Assembly (NCBI GenBank): GCA_947652605.1 | Contig: OX393578.1 | Coordinates: 124,001 to 188,000, forward strand | Source: Elmis aenea | Taxonomy: Eukaryota > Arthropoda > Insecta > Coleoptera > Elmidae | DNA: 64,000 nucleotides | Direction: 5' to 3' | In this document: positions 24,701 through 35,997 of the stretch, one piece after another | Layout of the letters: each line of letters begins with the position of its first letter | How positions within the stretch are numbered: position 1 is the stretch's first letter | The notes under the pieces: generated by a model | Seen by the model: only the letters and a program-made list of their open reading frames with translations | The model's database searches: none | What the model was told of the DNA's origin: nothing | Translations under genes and position numbers: made by a program

Positions 24701-25162
24701 TACATGTCGAACACCGGATAAAAATTTTCTCACCGCAATTAACGGAGTTATGAATATTTTTGTAGACCGAGATGTTTTTATCGCCGGGTCGCCGAGACGT
24801 TGTGGTATTCATGTGTCCGCACCTACCGGCGATTCGTCGTGATCGGCCCGAGGGATACGCGATCGTTGGATCCGACTGCGAACCGCAAAAACATTTATTC
24901 GGATGATGAAGCCCGAGCGACTTCCGTACTTTTACCGTCATTGCAACGGAGATTCATGTGCTTGCACTCGACCGTCATTGCAACGGAGAATGTGTTAGTG
25001 GTATTCATGTGTCCGCACCTACCGGCAATTCGTCGTGATCGGCCCAAGGGATACGCGATCGTTGGATCCGACTGCAAACCGCAAAAACATTTATTCGGAT
25101 GATGACGCCCGAGCGACCTCGGTATTTTAAAGGAACTTTTTCGGACGGCCGTGGTTGATTAC
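21787..25162. repeat. Module D2d: 322/518-bp nested tandem array
   Basis: Spacings from 22111 are 520, 322, 518, 518, 322, 322 and 518 bp. The first unit carries the same 2-bp insertion as D1d (near 22168). The last five spacings and the TGATGAGC/AATATCTTTG variant unit (24311 onward) match D3d and D4d instead. The array therefore looks like a recombinant of two lineages. Confidence 0.92.
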
Positions 25163-28100
25163 CTTCATCTCCTTCATCTCCTCCTTCATCTCCTCCATCA
25201 TCTCCTCCTTCATCTCCTCCTTCATCTCCTCCTTCATCTGCTCCTTCATCTGCTCCTTCATCTGCTCCTTCATCTGCTTCTTCATATCCTCCTTCATCTA
25301 CTTCATCTCCTCCTTCATCTCCTCCTTCATCTTCTCCTTCATCTCCTCCTTCATCTCCTCCTTCATCTCCTCCTTCATCTCCTTCTTCATCTCCTCCTTC
25401 ATCTCCTCCTTCATCTCCTGCTTCATCTCCTCCTTCATCTCCTCCTTCATCTCCTCCTTCGTCTCCTCTTTCATCTCCTCCTTCATCTCCTCCTTCATCT
25501 CCTCCTTCACCTCCTCCTTCATCTCCTACTTCATCTCCTCCTTCATCTCCTCCTTCATCTCCTCCTTCATCTCCTCCTTCATCTCCATCTCCTCCTTCAT
25601 CTCCTCCTTCATCTCTTTTTTCATCTCCTCCTTCATCTACTCCTTCATCTCCTCCTTCATCTCCTCCTTCATCTCCTCCTTCATCTCCTCCTTCATCTCC
25701 TCCTTCATCTCCTTCTTCATCTCCTCCTTCATCTCCTCCTTCATCTCCTGCTTCATCTCCTCCTTCATCTCCTCCTTCATCTCCTCCTTCACCTCCTCCT
25801 TCATCTCCTACTTCATCTCCTCCTTCATCTCCTCCTTCATCTCCTACTTCATCTCCTCCTTCATCTCCTCCTTCATCTCCTCCTTCATCTCCCCCTTGAT
25901 CTCCTCCTTGATCTCCTCCTTGATCTCCTCCTTCATCTCCTCCTTGATCTCCTCCTTGATCTCCCCCTTCATCTCCTCCTTCATCTCCTCCTTCATCTCC
26001 TCCTTCATCTCCTCCTTCATCTCCTCCTTCATCTCCTCCTTCATCTCCTCCTTCATCTCCTCCTTCATCTCCTTCTTCATCTCCTCCTTCTTCTCCTCCT
26101 TCATCTCCTCCTTCATCTCCTCCTTCATCTCCTCCTTCATCTCCTCCTTCATCTCCTCCTTCATCTCCTCCTTCTTCTCCTCCTTAATCTCCTCCTTCAT
26201 CTCCTCCTTTATCTCCTCCTTCATCTCCTCCTTCATCTCCTCCTTCATCTCTTCCTTCATCTCCTCCTTCATCTCCTGCTTCATCTCCTGCTTCTTCTCC
26301 TGCTTTATCTCCTGCTTCATCTCCTGCTTTATCTCCTGCTTCATCTCCTCCTTCATCTCCTCCTTCATCTCCTCCTTCATCTCCTCCTTCATCTCCTCCT
26401 TCATCTCCTCCTTCATCTCCTCCTTTATCTCTTCCTTCATCTCCTCTTTCATCTCCTCCTTTATCTCCTCCTTCATCTCCTCCTTCATCTCCTCCTTTAT
26501 CTCTTCCTTCATCTCCTCCTTCATCTCCTCCTTCATCTCCTCCTTCATCTCCTCCTCCATCTCCTCCTTCATCTCCTCCTTCATCTCCTTCATCTCCTCC
26601 TTCTTCTCCTCCTTCATCTCCTCCTTTATCTCCTCCTTCATCTCCTCCATCTCCTCCATCTCCTCCTTGATCTCCTCCTTCATCTCCTTCTTCATCTCTT
26701 CCTTCATCTCCTCCTTGATCATCTCCTTCATCTCCTCCTTGATCATCTCCTTCATCTCCTCCTTCATCTCCTCCTTCATCTCCTCCTTCATCTCCTCCTT
26801 CATCTTCTCCTTCATCTCCTCCTTTATCTCTTCGTTCATCTCCTCCTTCATCTCCTGCTTCTTCTCCTGCTTTATCTCCTGCTTCATCTCCTGCTTTTTC
26901 TCCTGCTTCATCTCCTCCTTCATCTCCTCCTTCATCTCCTCCTTCATCTCCTCCTTCATCTCCTCCTTCATCTCCTCCTTCATTTCCTCCTTCATCTCCT
27001 CCTTCATCTCCTCCTTCATCTCCTCCTTCATCTCCTCCTTCATCTCCTCCTTCATCTCCTCCTTTATCTCTTCGTTCATCTCCTCCTTCATCTCCTGCTT
27101 CTTCTCCTGCTTTATCTCCTGCTTCATCTCCTGCTTTATCTTCTGCTTCATCTCCTCCTTCATCTCCTCCTTCATCTCCTCTTTCATCTCCTCCTTCATC
27201 TCCTCCTTCATCTCCTCCATCTCCTCCTTCATCTCCTTCTTCATCTCCTCCTTCATCTCCTCCTTCATGTCCTCCTTCATCTCCTCCTTCATCTTCTCCT
27301 TCATCTCCTTCTTCATCTACTCCTTCATCTCCTCCTTCATCTCCTCCTTCATCTCCTCCTTCATCTCCTTCATCTCCTCCTTCGTCTTTTCCTTCTTCTT
27401 CTCCTTCATCTCCTCCTTCATCTCCTCCTTCATCTGCTCCTTCATCTGCTCCTTCATCTGCTCCTTCATCTGCTCCTTCATCTGCTCCTTCATCTGCTCC
27501 TTCATATCCTCCTTCATCTACTTCATCTCCTCCTTCATCTCCTCCTTCATCTCCTCCTTCATCTCCTCCTTCATCTCCTCCTTCATCTCCTCCTTCATCT
27601 CCTCCTTCATCTCCTCCTTCATCTCCTTCTTCATCTCCTCCTTCATCTCCTCCTTCATCTCCTGCTTCATCTCCTCCTTCATCTCCTCCTTCATCTCCTC
27701 CTTCGTCTCCTCTTTCATCTCCTCCTTCATCTCCTCCTTCATCTCCTCCTTCACCTCCTCCTTCATCTCCTACTTCATCTCCTCCTTCATCTCCTCCTTC
27801 ATCTCCTCCTTCATCTCCTACTTCATTTCCTCCTTCATCTCCTCCTTCATCTCCTCCTTCATCTCCTCCTTCATCTCCTCCTTCATCTCCTCCTTCATCT
27901 CCTCCTTCATCTCCTCCTTCATCTCCTCCTTCATCTCCATCTCCTCCTTCATCTCCTCCTTCATCTCTTTTTTCATCTCCTCCTTCATCTGCTCCTTCAT
28001 CTGCTCCTTCATCTGCTCCTTCATATCCTCCTTCATCTACTTCATCTCCTCCTTCATCTCCTCCTTCATCTCTTCCTTCATCTCCTCCTTCATCTCCTCC

Positions 28101-29326
28101 TTCATCTCCTCCTTCATCTCCTCCTTCATCTCCTCCTTCATCTCCTTCTTCATCTCCTCCTTCATCTCCTCCTTCATCTCCTGCTTCATCTCCTCCTTCA
28201 TCTCCTCCTTCATCTCCTCCTTCGTCTCCTCTTTCATCTCCTCCTTCATCTCCTCCTTCATCTCCTCCTTCACCTCCTCCTTCATCTCCTACTTCATCTC
28301 CTCCTTCATCTCCTCCTTCATCTCCTCCTTCATCTCCTACTTCATTTCCTCCTTCATCTCCTCCTTCATCTCCTCCTTCATCTCCTCCTTCATCTCCTCC
28401 TTCATCTCCTCCTTCATCTCCTCCTTCATCTCCTCCTTGATCTCCTCCTTCATCTCCTCCTTCATCTCCTCCTTCATCTCCTCCTTCATCTCCTCCTTCA
28501 TCTCCTCCTTCATCTCCTCCTTCATCTCCTCCTTCATCTCCTCCTTCATCTCCTCCTTCATCTCCTCCTTCATCTCCTTCTTCATCTCCTCCTTCTTCTC
28601 CTCCTTCATCTCCTCCTTCATCTCCTCCTTCATCTCCTCCTTCATCTCCTCCTTCATCTCCTCCTTAATCTCCTCCTTCATCTCCTCCTTTATCTCCTCG
28701 TTCATCTCCTCCTTCATCTCCTCCTTCATCTCTTCCTTCATCTCCTCCTTCATCTCCTCCTTCATCTCCTGCTTCTTCTCCTGCTTTATCTCCTGCTTCA
28801 TCTCCTGCTTTATCTCCTGCTTCATCTCCTCCTTCATCTCCTCCTTCATCTCCTCCTTCATCTCCTCCTTCATCTCCTCCTTCATCTCCTCCTTTATCTC
28901 TTCCTTCATCTCCTCTTTCATCTCCTCCTTCATCTCCTCCTTCATCTCCTCCTTCATCTCCTCCTTTATCTCTTCCTTCATCTCCTCCTTCATCTCCTCC
29001 TTCATCTCCTCCTTCATCTCCTCCTCCATCTCCTCCTTCATCTCCTCCTTCATCTCCTCTTTCATCTCCTCCTTCATCTCCTCCTTCATCTCCTCCTTCA
29101 TCTCCTCCTTCATCTCCTTCTTCATCTCCTCCTTCATCTCCTCCTTCATGTCCTCCTTCATCTCCTCCTTCATCTTCTCCTTCATCTCCTTCTTCATCTA
29201 CTCCTTCATCTCCTCCTTCATCTCCTCCTTCATCTCCTCCTTCATCTCCTTCATCTCCTCCTTCGTCTTTTCCTTCTTCTTCTCCTTCATCTCCTCCTTC
29301 ATCTCGACCTTCTTCTTCATCTCCTT
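25163..29326. repeat. Module A3: 12-bp minisatellite with internal duplications
   Basis: About 347 copies. The run of CTGCTCCTTCAT variants that marks the left end of an A array occurs three times (about 25235-25285, 27430-27510, 27985-28025), twice deep inside the array. The block preceding 27420 ends with the CTTCGTCTTTTCCTTCTTCTT word that normally marks the right end. A3 therefore contains a fusion of one array's right end to another's left part, followed by a further ~520-bp duplication. Open frames over 1,400 codons are repeat artefacts. Confidence 0.94.
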
Positions 29327-31389
29327 CTACAGCAAATGGCTTCAAACTTGGTATACACATTAGTTATGAGCGATTTAAACACGTTAGTTACGAGCAAGTT
29401 AAGGATTATTAGCCCCTAAATACGATTTTTAATTTTTCGCGAAAAAAGGGAAAAGTACAAAGGCTATAGTCTTTGCACTTTTTTCGACAAAAAAATCGAT
29501 TTTCTTAAAACTACAGCAAATGGCTTCAAACTTCTTATACACGTTAGTTATGAGCGAATTAAGGATTATTAGCCGCTAAATACGATTTTTAATTTTTCGC
29601 GAAAAATGGGAAAAGTACAAAGGCTATAGTCTTTGCACTTTTTTCGACAAAAAAATCGATTTTCTTAAAACTACAGCAAATGGCTTCAAACTTCTTATAC
29701 AAGTTAGTTATGAGCGAATTAAGGATTATTAGCCCCTAAATACGATTTTTAATTTTTCGCGAAAAATGGGAAAAGTACAAAGGCTATATATAGTCTTTGC
29801 ACTTTTTTCGACAAAAAAATCGATTTTCTTAAAACTACAGCAAATGGCTTCAAACTTCTTATACACGTTAGTTACGAGCAAGTTAAGGATTATTAGCCCC
29901 TAAATACGATTTTTAATTTTTCGCGAAAAATGGGAAAAGTACAAAGGCTATAAGTCTGCACTTTTTTCGACAAAAAAATCAATTTTTAAAAACTACAGCA
30001 AATGGCTTCAAACTTCTTATACACGTTAGTTATGAGCGAATTAAGGATTATTAGCCCCTAAATACGATTTTTAATTTTTCGTGAAAAATGGGAAAAGTAC
30101 AAAGGCTATATAGTCTTTGCACTTTTTTCGACAAAAAAATCGATTTTTTTAAAACTATAGCAAATGGCTTCAAACTTCTTAAACACGTTAGTTACGAGCA
30201 AGTTAAGAATTATTAGCCCCTAAATACGATTTTTAATTTTTCGCGAAAAATGGGAAAAGTACAAAGGCTTATAGTCTTTGCACTTTTTTCGACAAAAAAA
30301 TCGATTTTCTTAAAACTACAGCAAATGGCTTCAAACTTCTTATACACATTAGTTATGAGCGAATTAAGGATTATTAGCCCCTAAATACGATTTTTAATTT
30401 TTCGCGAAAAATGGGAAAAGTACAAAGGCTATAGTCTTTGCACTTTTTTCGACAAAAAAATCGATTTTCTTAAAACTACAGCAAATGGCTTCAAACTTCT
30501 TATACACGTTAGTTATGAGCGAATTAAGGATTATTAGCCCTTAAATACGATTTTTAATTTTTCGTAAAAAATGGGAAAAGTACAAAGGCTATAGTCTTTG
30601 CACTTTTTTCGACAAAAAAATCGATTTTCTTAAAACTATAGCAAATGGCTTCAAACTTCTTAAACACGTTAGTTACGAGCAAGTTAAGGATTATTAGCCC
30701 CTAAATACGATTTTTAATTTTTCGCGAAAAATGGGAAAAGTACAAAGGCTATAGTCTGCACTTTTTTCGACAAAAAAATCGATTTTCTTAAAACTACAGC
30801 AAATGGCTTCAAACTTCTTATACAAGTTAGTTATGAGCGAATTAAGGATTATTAGCCCCTAAATACGATTTTTAATTTTTCGCGAAAAATGGGAAAAGTA
30901 CAAAGGCTATAGTCTTTGCACTTTTTTCGACAAAAAAATCGATTTTCTTAAAACTACAGCAAATGGCTTCAAACTTCTTATACACGTTAGCTACGAGCAA
31001 GTTAAGGATTATTAGCCCCTAAATACGATTTTTAATTTTTCGCGAAAAATGGGAAAAGTACAAAGGCTATAGTCTTTGCACTTTTTTCGACAAAAAAATC
31101 GATTTTCTTAAAACTACAGCAAATGGCTTCAAACTTCTTAAACACGTTAGTTACGAGCAAGTTAAGAATTATTAGCCCCTAAATACGATTTTTAATTTTT
31201 CGCGAAAAATGGGAAAAGTACAAAGGCTATAGTCTTTGCACTTTTTTCGACAAAAAAATCGATTTTCTTAAAACTACAGCAAATGGCTTCAAACTTCTTA
31301 AACACGTTAGTTACGAGCAAGTTAAGGATTATTAGCCCCTAAATACGATTTTTAATTTTTCGCGAAAAATGGGAAAAGTACAAAGGCTA
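29327..31389. repeat. Module B3, left part, up to the transposon
   Basis: About 13 monomers of the ~160-bp satellite. The first monomer is a fusion: ATGAGCGATTTAAACACGTTAG. It shares with B4 the words GCGAAAAAAGGGAAAAG and ATCAATTTTTAAAAACTAC, absent from B1 and B2. The last monomer is interrupted after AAAGGCTA by the retrotransposon. Confidence 0.94.
31385..31389. repeat. Target-site duplication GGCTA (left)
   Basis: Five bases of satellite immediately left of the LTR, repeated at 36194-36198. A 5-bp duplication is usual for BEL/Pao. Removing the element and one copy leaves AAAGGCTATATATAGTC, a normal B monomer. Confidence 0.9.
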
Positions 31390-31585
31390 TGTTTCGACGA
31401 TATAATGGACTGTATATATTTGAATTTTATTGGTCTTGTTACATGTTCAACTTACAACAGCGACCAGCGAGTGCTTGTACTCGACTCACTCTACATCACA
31501 TCACATTACATGCTACACCTAGCGACCCCCTGGTGTCTAATTTCTAAACTATTTACACTCCCTCTAGTGGTCAAGTTCCTAACTA
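31390..31585 (-). repeat. 3' LTR (element sense), 196 bp
   Basis: I read it as identical to 35998-36193. In element orientation it begins TAGTTAGGAAC and ends CGTCGAAACA, so the usual TG start is TA in both copies. AATAAA at 31431-31426 is a plausible polyadenylation signal for the element's transcript. Confidence 0.93.
31426..31431 (-). promoter_or_regulatory. Candidate polyadenylation signal AATAAA in the 3' LTR
   Basis: AATAAA on the minus strand within CCAATAAAATTC, about 36 bp before the LTR end. The same word occurs at 36034-36039 in the 5' LTR. Usage is inferred. Confidence 0.5.
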
Positions 31586-31600
31586 TACTCCCCCCTTTAA
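31586..31600 (-). promoter_or_regulatory. Polypurine tract of the retrotransposon
   Basis: In element sense the sequence is TTAAAGGGGGGAGTA, directly abutting the 3' LTR. A purine run at this position is the expected plus-strand primer for LTR-element reverse transcription. Confidence 0.8.
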
Positions 31601-31798
31601 ACTGATCTAAGTTTAAGTGACAAAAAAAAATAAAAATATTCTACTTTATACATAACAAATGTGATCTAACTTGATCTAAATGAATATGATAAAAAATCTA
31701 AATTAACCTAACACATTAAGGTAAGTATGTATACATAAACGTAAGTAAGTTTGATAATACATTACAATAAATGAAATATTTAACTTTACACTTATATG
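31601..31798 (-). other. Retrotransposon 3' untranslated stretch
   Basis: About 200 bp of AT-rich sequence between the gag-pol stop codon and the polypurine tract. No ORF, env-like frame or repeat is visible. Confidence 0.6.
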
Positions 31799-34700
31799 TT
31801 ATTGTTCATTTTTACTGTTGGTTTCTTCCTCAGGTTCTGGCAAAGGAAGTGGACACAACCTTGTGACCGCTCGTTTCAGAAGTCCTTTAGTAGTTTTTAC
31901 ACTGGCTACTCTGATGATGCCATCACTGCCTGGGTGAACTTCGGTGATACGACCAAGCATCCATAAATTCGATGGCAAGTTGTTGTTTCGTATTAGCACC
32001 ATGGAACCCACTTGTAAATTTGCTTCATGTGTTTTCCATTTCTTTCGTTGTTGTAGATATGTAAGGTATTGTTTTGACCAACGATTCCAAAAACTTTGAT
32101 GCAATTGTTGTATCAGTTGGTAACGTGACAACTTGTTGTGTGGTATATCCTTTAGTGTCGGATCTGGTAAAGTTACCAATGGTCTTCCAATCAAAAAATG
32201 GGAAGGGGTTAGTGGTTGTAAATCATTTGGATCTGATGACATGGGATAAAGGGGACGGGAATTAAGGGTTGCTTCTATCTGCACAATAATAGTATAAAAT
32301 TCTTCGAATGTTAATTTTGTTTCCCCGACTACCCTTTTTAAATGAAACTTTACCCCCTTTATATGTGACTCCCAAATACCACCAAAATGGGGTGAATTTG
32401 AAGGTATAAAATGCCATTTTATGTTTTCATTTCCAAGTGTTGTTAAAATTTCGGTTTTGGACTTGTTAAAAAAGTCATGTAAAAAATTGAGATCATTTTG
32501 AGCACCAACAAAGTTTGTTGCATTATCAGAATATATGTGCGAAGGTTTTCCTCGTCTAGAAGAAAATCGTCTTACAGCTGCAATGAAAGATTCTGACGTT
32601 AAGTCACTTACTAATTCAAGATGAACAGCCTTGCTTACGAAACAAATAAATAAACACACATATCCCTTAGTAATTTTACAACCTCGACCCTTTCTGTCCT
32701 TTATAAAAAATGGGCCTGCATAATCAACACCCGATATATTAAATGGTGGTGAAATGTTAACTCTGTGCTTTGGTAAGTCTGCTATATGATAAGTTAGATT
32801 GTCTGACTGACTATTCCAACATACTCCTAAAGTTTTGGTAAAATTTTCATTTCCCAAACTAGAAATGTTATTGTCAAAATGACCATTTTGTAATGACTGT
32901 ACTAAACTTGTATCATTTGAAACCCACTTTCTCAAGTTAAATCCAGCACTTTTTAATATAAATGAAATTTCCTGACACACTGTACTTGCTTGATCAAACG
33001 TGTCAAATCCTGATATGAGATCATCGACATAGAAATTGTTTGCAATGATATTTGATGCTACTGGATATTGATCCTTAAATTCTACTGATAATTGTTTGAG
33101 ACATCTGATTGCTAGATATGGTGCAGAAGCTGTACCATATGTTACTGTGTTAAGCTTATAAACTGAAATGTTATCATTGGAATTATCTCTCCATACAATA
33201 CATTGCAAATACCGATCATCAGGATGTACTATAACTTGCCTGTACATTTTTTCAATATCTGCACAGACCACGTATGATTTCTGTCGAAACCTTAACAAAA
33301 TATCTACTATGTCATTTTGTATCGAGGGACCGGTATATTGCAAATTGTTTAATGACCAACCTGAATCTGTTGATGCAGATCCATCGAATACTACGCGTAA
33401 CTTTGTCGTTAAGCTTTCTTCCCGAAGTACCCCATGATGAGGGAGATAATATGATAATTGATGTTTTGGTTCATTTGTTATCTGAGTCATGTGACCCAAC
33501 TTTCTATACTCTTTCATAAATTCTACATATCTATGATGAAAACTTAAATTTACCTTAAATTTTTGTTCTAATTTAAGTAGTCGTTTGGTTGCTGTGACTT
33601 GTGAGTCACCTAAATGTGATGCTGAATACCTTAAAGGAATTCGTACTATGAATTGACCGTTTTTTGCACGAGTCATATTTTTGAGAAAATGTTCTTCGCA
33701 CTGTCTATCATCATCTGATAGCTTTACATGTTGTTTGACTTCTTCTACTTCCCAAAATTTTTGTAATTCGTCCTGAACATAATGCTTTGACATCAAACAA
33801 AAACGCCTTTTTTCAGGATAATTTTGAACTGAACCTGAAATGATCCATCCCAATTTTGTGTTTTGTAATACTGGCAACCCGCTACCTAATTTTCTGTTTC
33901 CACTAAGAATAACATCCCAAAAGATTTCTGCTCCCAATAAAACATCAATCTCATTTGACTCAAAAAATAACGGATCTGCTAATACTACATCACTGGGCAA
34001 CTCCCACGAACTGACATTTATACCACTAACTGGAAGATTATCTGTTATTGTTTTCAGAATCAAACATGAAACTTCTGCTTGATATTTACTGTATCTAGAT
34101 CTAATATTAATGTTACATTTATGATTTAAATTGGAAGCCGTACTGTTGATTCCAATTATTGAAATATTTGTGTCATATTCTTTTAAATTTAACCTTTTAA
34201 CTAACTGTTTTGATATGAAATTCGATTGAGAACCGCTATCAAGTAACGCTCTACACAATTGTTCATTACCTTGTTGATCTTGAATTATAATTAAAACTGT
34301 TGCTAATAAAACTTGTTGATTTGCATTATAAGTTGACAGTGATATTTCTGCTACTTGTGTTTGTTTTAGGTTTGAAGAATCACTAGCATATTTATTTGAA
34401 TTGGAATTATTGCCCGATGATTCTTTATCCCAATGCAAGAGTGTATTGTGCCTATGATGACACCTTTTACAACTATATTTTGATTTACAATTAAAAGTAA
34501 AGTGACCACCTTTAAAACAATTCAAACATAGCCTTAGTTCTTTTATTTTAGCAATTCTATCTTGAATTGAGAGTTTTAGAAATTCATTGCAGAAATAAAT
34601 AGAATGTACACCTGGACATAATGCACACTGTTGCGGTTTTGATGTCACTAATGACATTTGTCGCATACCGCCTTTTAAACCTTTTGAATTGTGCTCTTTG

Positions 34701-35620
34701 ACGTTATGATTAACCTCTAGTGTTTCAAATAAATCTGCTCTACCTTTCAAAAACAACTGCATATCTTTTAACGTTGGAAATGTCACAATTGTTGCCTTAT
34801 ATTGCTCCCATGCACGAGCTGTGCCTTTGTCAAACTTGGAACTTATAATAAAATTTACCAATGCATCCCAATGCTCTGTGGGTTGCTTGAGTGTTTTTAA
34901 AGCCCTTAAATTTTTGTAAACATTGTCCAGCAAACTTCTCACCTCTGCAGCACATTCATGCTTTAAAACGTTCATGTTGAACAGTGATTTAATGTGATTA
35001 TTGATCAAAAGTTGTGAATTATCATAACGATTGCACAAAATATCCCAAGCTATGTCATAATTTTCTGAAGAAAGTTCTATGGATTGAATTACTTTCATGG
35101 CGTCACCAACCAAAGACGACCTCAAATAGTGATATTTTTGAATACTATTTATTGATTCATTACAGTGAATTAATGATTTGTATGTGTCCTTAAATTCTAA
35201 CCAGCAATTATAATCGCCGTTAAATTTTGGAAGATTAATAGTTGGTAGTTTTACATTTTGATTAACACTGACTGATTCACCTGAACCAGCAAGCAACTCT
35301 GTTTTTGTTTTTGATAAAATATGTTTTGCCTTTGATAAATTTAAAAGATACTTATCAGTGAACTCATCTCGTTCTACATATTGTTCTTCTAAACCGTCAT
35401 CCTCGCACATACATTCAATTTTTACTTGAATTTCATCAAATTCGTTCAATAAACCTTCAATTCTTTCGACTCTGAGATTTAATTGATCATAAACTGTCTC
35501 ATCAATTCTGATACCTTGTTCAAAATTGTTTTGAACAGGTTCCAAAAAATTATTAAAATTTGATAACTTGCGTTTTAATGCACCACGTTTCATCCTCAAC
35601 TGCGCCATTTCCTCGGTCAT
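31799..35620 (-). CDS. BEL/Pao gag-pol polyprotein with in-frame RNase H/integrase-N deletion
   Basis: The 1,273-residue frame starts at ATG 35620 and is uninterrupted to TAA at 31799. Gag-like DUF1759 region about 125-300 (LPKFNGDYNCWLEFKD). Cys/His clusters at 332-344 and CX2CX4HX4C at 365-378. Aspartic protease (DUF1758 type) with ALLDSGSQSNFIS, catalytic Asp461. Reverse transcriptase about 640-900 with CADIEKMYRQ (Asp787) and YVDD 864-867 (codons at 33031-33020). At about 945-947 (near 32785) the frame passes from LGVCWNSQSDNLTYHI straight into ADLPKHRVNISPPF and GVDYAGPF, the start of the integrase core. The connection/RNase H region and the integrase HHCC finger, several hundred residues in relatives of roughly 1,700-1,900, are absent. 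Integrase acidic residues look intact: Asp966, Asp1032, Glu1084 (GIWES). A DUF5641-type C-terminus ends about 1262. It would make gag, protease and reverse transcriptase but probably not a competent integrase or RNase H. Confidence 0.93.
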   Translation of the reverse strand: MTEEMAQLRMKRGALKRKLSNFNNFLEPVQNNFEQGIRIDETVYDQLNLRVERIEGLLNEFDEIQVKIECMCEDDGLEEQYVERDEFTDKYLLNLSKAKHILSKTKTELLAGSGESVSVNQNVKLPTINLPKFNGDYNCWLEFKDTYKSLIHCNESINSIQKYHYLRSSLVGDAMKVIQSIELSSENYDIAWDILCNRYDNSQLLINNHIKSLFNMNVLKHECAAEVRSLLDNVYKNLRALKTLKQPTEHWDALVNFIISSKFDKGTARAWEQYKATIVTFPTLKDMQLFLKGRADLFETLEVNHNVKEHNSKGLKGGMRQMSLVTSKPQQCALCPGVHSIYFCNEFLKLSIQDRIAKIKELRLCLNCFKGGHFTFNCKSKYSCKRCHHRHNTLLHWDKESSGNNSNSNKYASDSSNLKQTQVAEISLSTYNANQQVLLATVLIIIQDQQGNEQLCRALLDSGSQSNFISKQLVKRLNLKEYDTNISIIGINSTASNLNHKCNINIRSRYSKYQAEVSCLILKTITDNLPVSGINVSSWELPSDVVLADPLFFESNEIDVLLGAEIFWDVILSGNRKLGSGLPVLQNTKLGWIISGSVQNYPEKRRFCLMSKHYVQDELQKFWEVEEVKQHVKLSDDDRQCEEHFLKNMTRAKNGQFIVRIPLRYSASHLGDSQVTATKRLLKLEQKFKVNLSFHHRYVEFMKEYRKLGHMTQITNEPKHQLSYYLPHHGVLREESLTTKLRVVFDGSASTDSGWSLNNLQYTGPSIQNDIVDILLRFRQKSYVVCADIEKMYRQVIVHPDDRYLQCIVWRDNSNDNISVYKLNTVTYGTASAPYLAIRCLKQLSVEFKDQYPVASNIIANNFYVDDLISGFDTFDQASTVCQEISFILKSAGFNLRKWVSNDTSLVQSLQNGHFDNNISSLGNENFTKTLGVCWNSQSDNLTYHIADLPKHRVNISPPFNISGVDYAGPFFIKDRKGRGCKITKGYVCLFICFVSKAVHLELVSDLTSESFIAAVRRFSSRRGKPSHIYSDNATNFVGAQNDLNFLHDFFNKSKTEILTTLGNENIKWHFIPSNSPHFGGIWESHIKGVKFHLKRVVGETKLTFEEFYTIIVQIEATLNSRPLYPMSSDPNDLQPLTPSHFLIGRPLVTLPDPTLKDIPHNKLSRYQLIQQLHQSFWNRWSKQYLTYLQQRKKWKTHEANLQVGSMVLIRNNNLPSNLWMLGRITEVHPGSDGIIRVASVKTTKGLLKRAVTRLCPLPLPEPEEETNSKNEQ

Positions 35621-35977
35621 GATTGTACTTTGTAATATTAAGTTTGATAATAAACTAATAAATATAACACAAAGTTTGAATCTTGTGATAATTGATTGAT
35701 TTTATTATATCTTTACTGATTTACTGTGCAAATAGAATAACAACACAACGCTATAGGAATGGTAATTAAAAGGATCTTACGTTTCTATTGGTAAAATGAT
35801 TGGTCCACTGGAATGGCGTCCTTCTTTTATGCCACGTGGTTGTCGCTAGCCCTTGATGGGTAATTCTGCTAATTTGCGTGTTGATTCTTGTTGCAACACC
35901 CAAATTTCTTTGCTGTATTGATACTATTGATATTCTTGATTACAACTTGCTTGATTGGATCAAAATTGATTTGAAAT
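35621..35977 (-). other. Retrotransposon 5' leader between primer-binding site and gag start
   Basis: About 357 bp with no long frame. It would hold the 5' untranslated leader and possibly the packaging signal. Nothing more specific can be read from it. Confidence 0.6.
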
Positions 35978-35994
35978 CCGGGTCGATTGGACCA
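35978..35994 (-). promoter_or_regulatory. Candidate primer-binding site
   Basis: In element sense TGGTCCAATCGACCCGG begins three bases (TTA) after the 5' LTR. It starts with TGG, as expected for pairing to a tRNA 3' CCA end. The tRNA species was not identified. Confidence 0.7.
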
Positions 35995-35997
35995 TAA

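Noticed and set aside
31369..31605. Plus-strand frames crossing the satellite-LTR junction and the 32-34 kb antisense frames
   Set aside because: Shadows of the LTR and of the minus-strand gag-pol. They cross the insertion boundary, so they cannot be ancestral genes.
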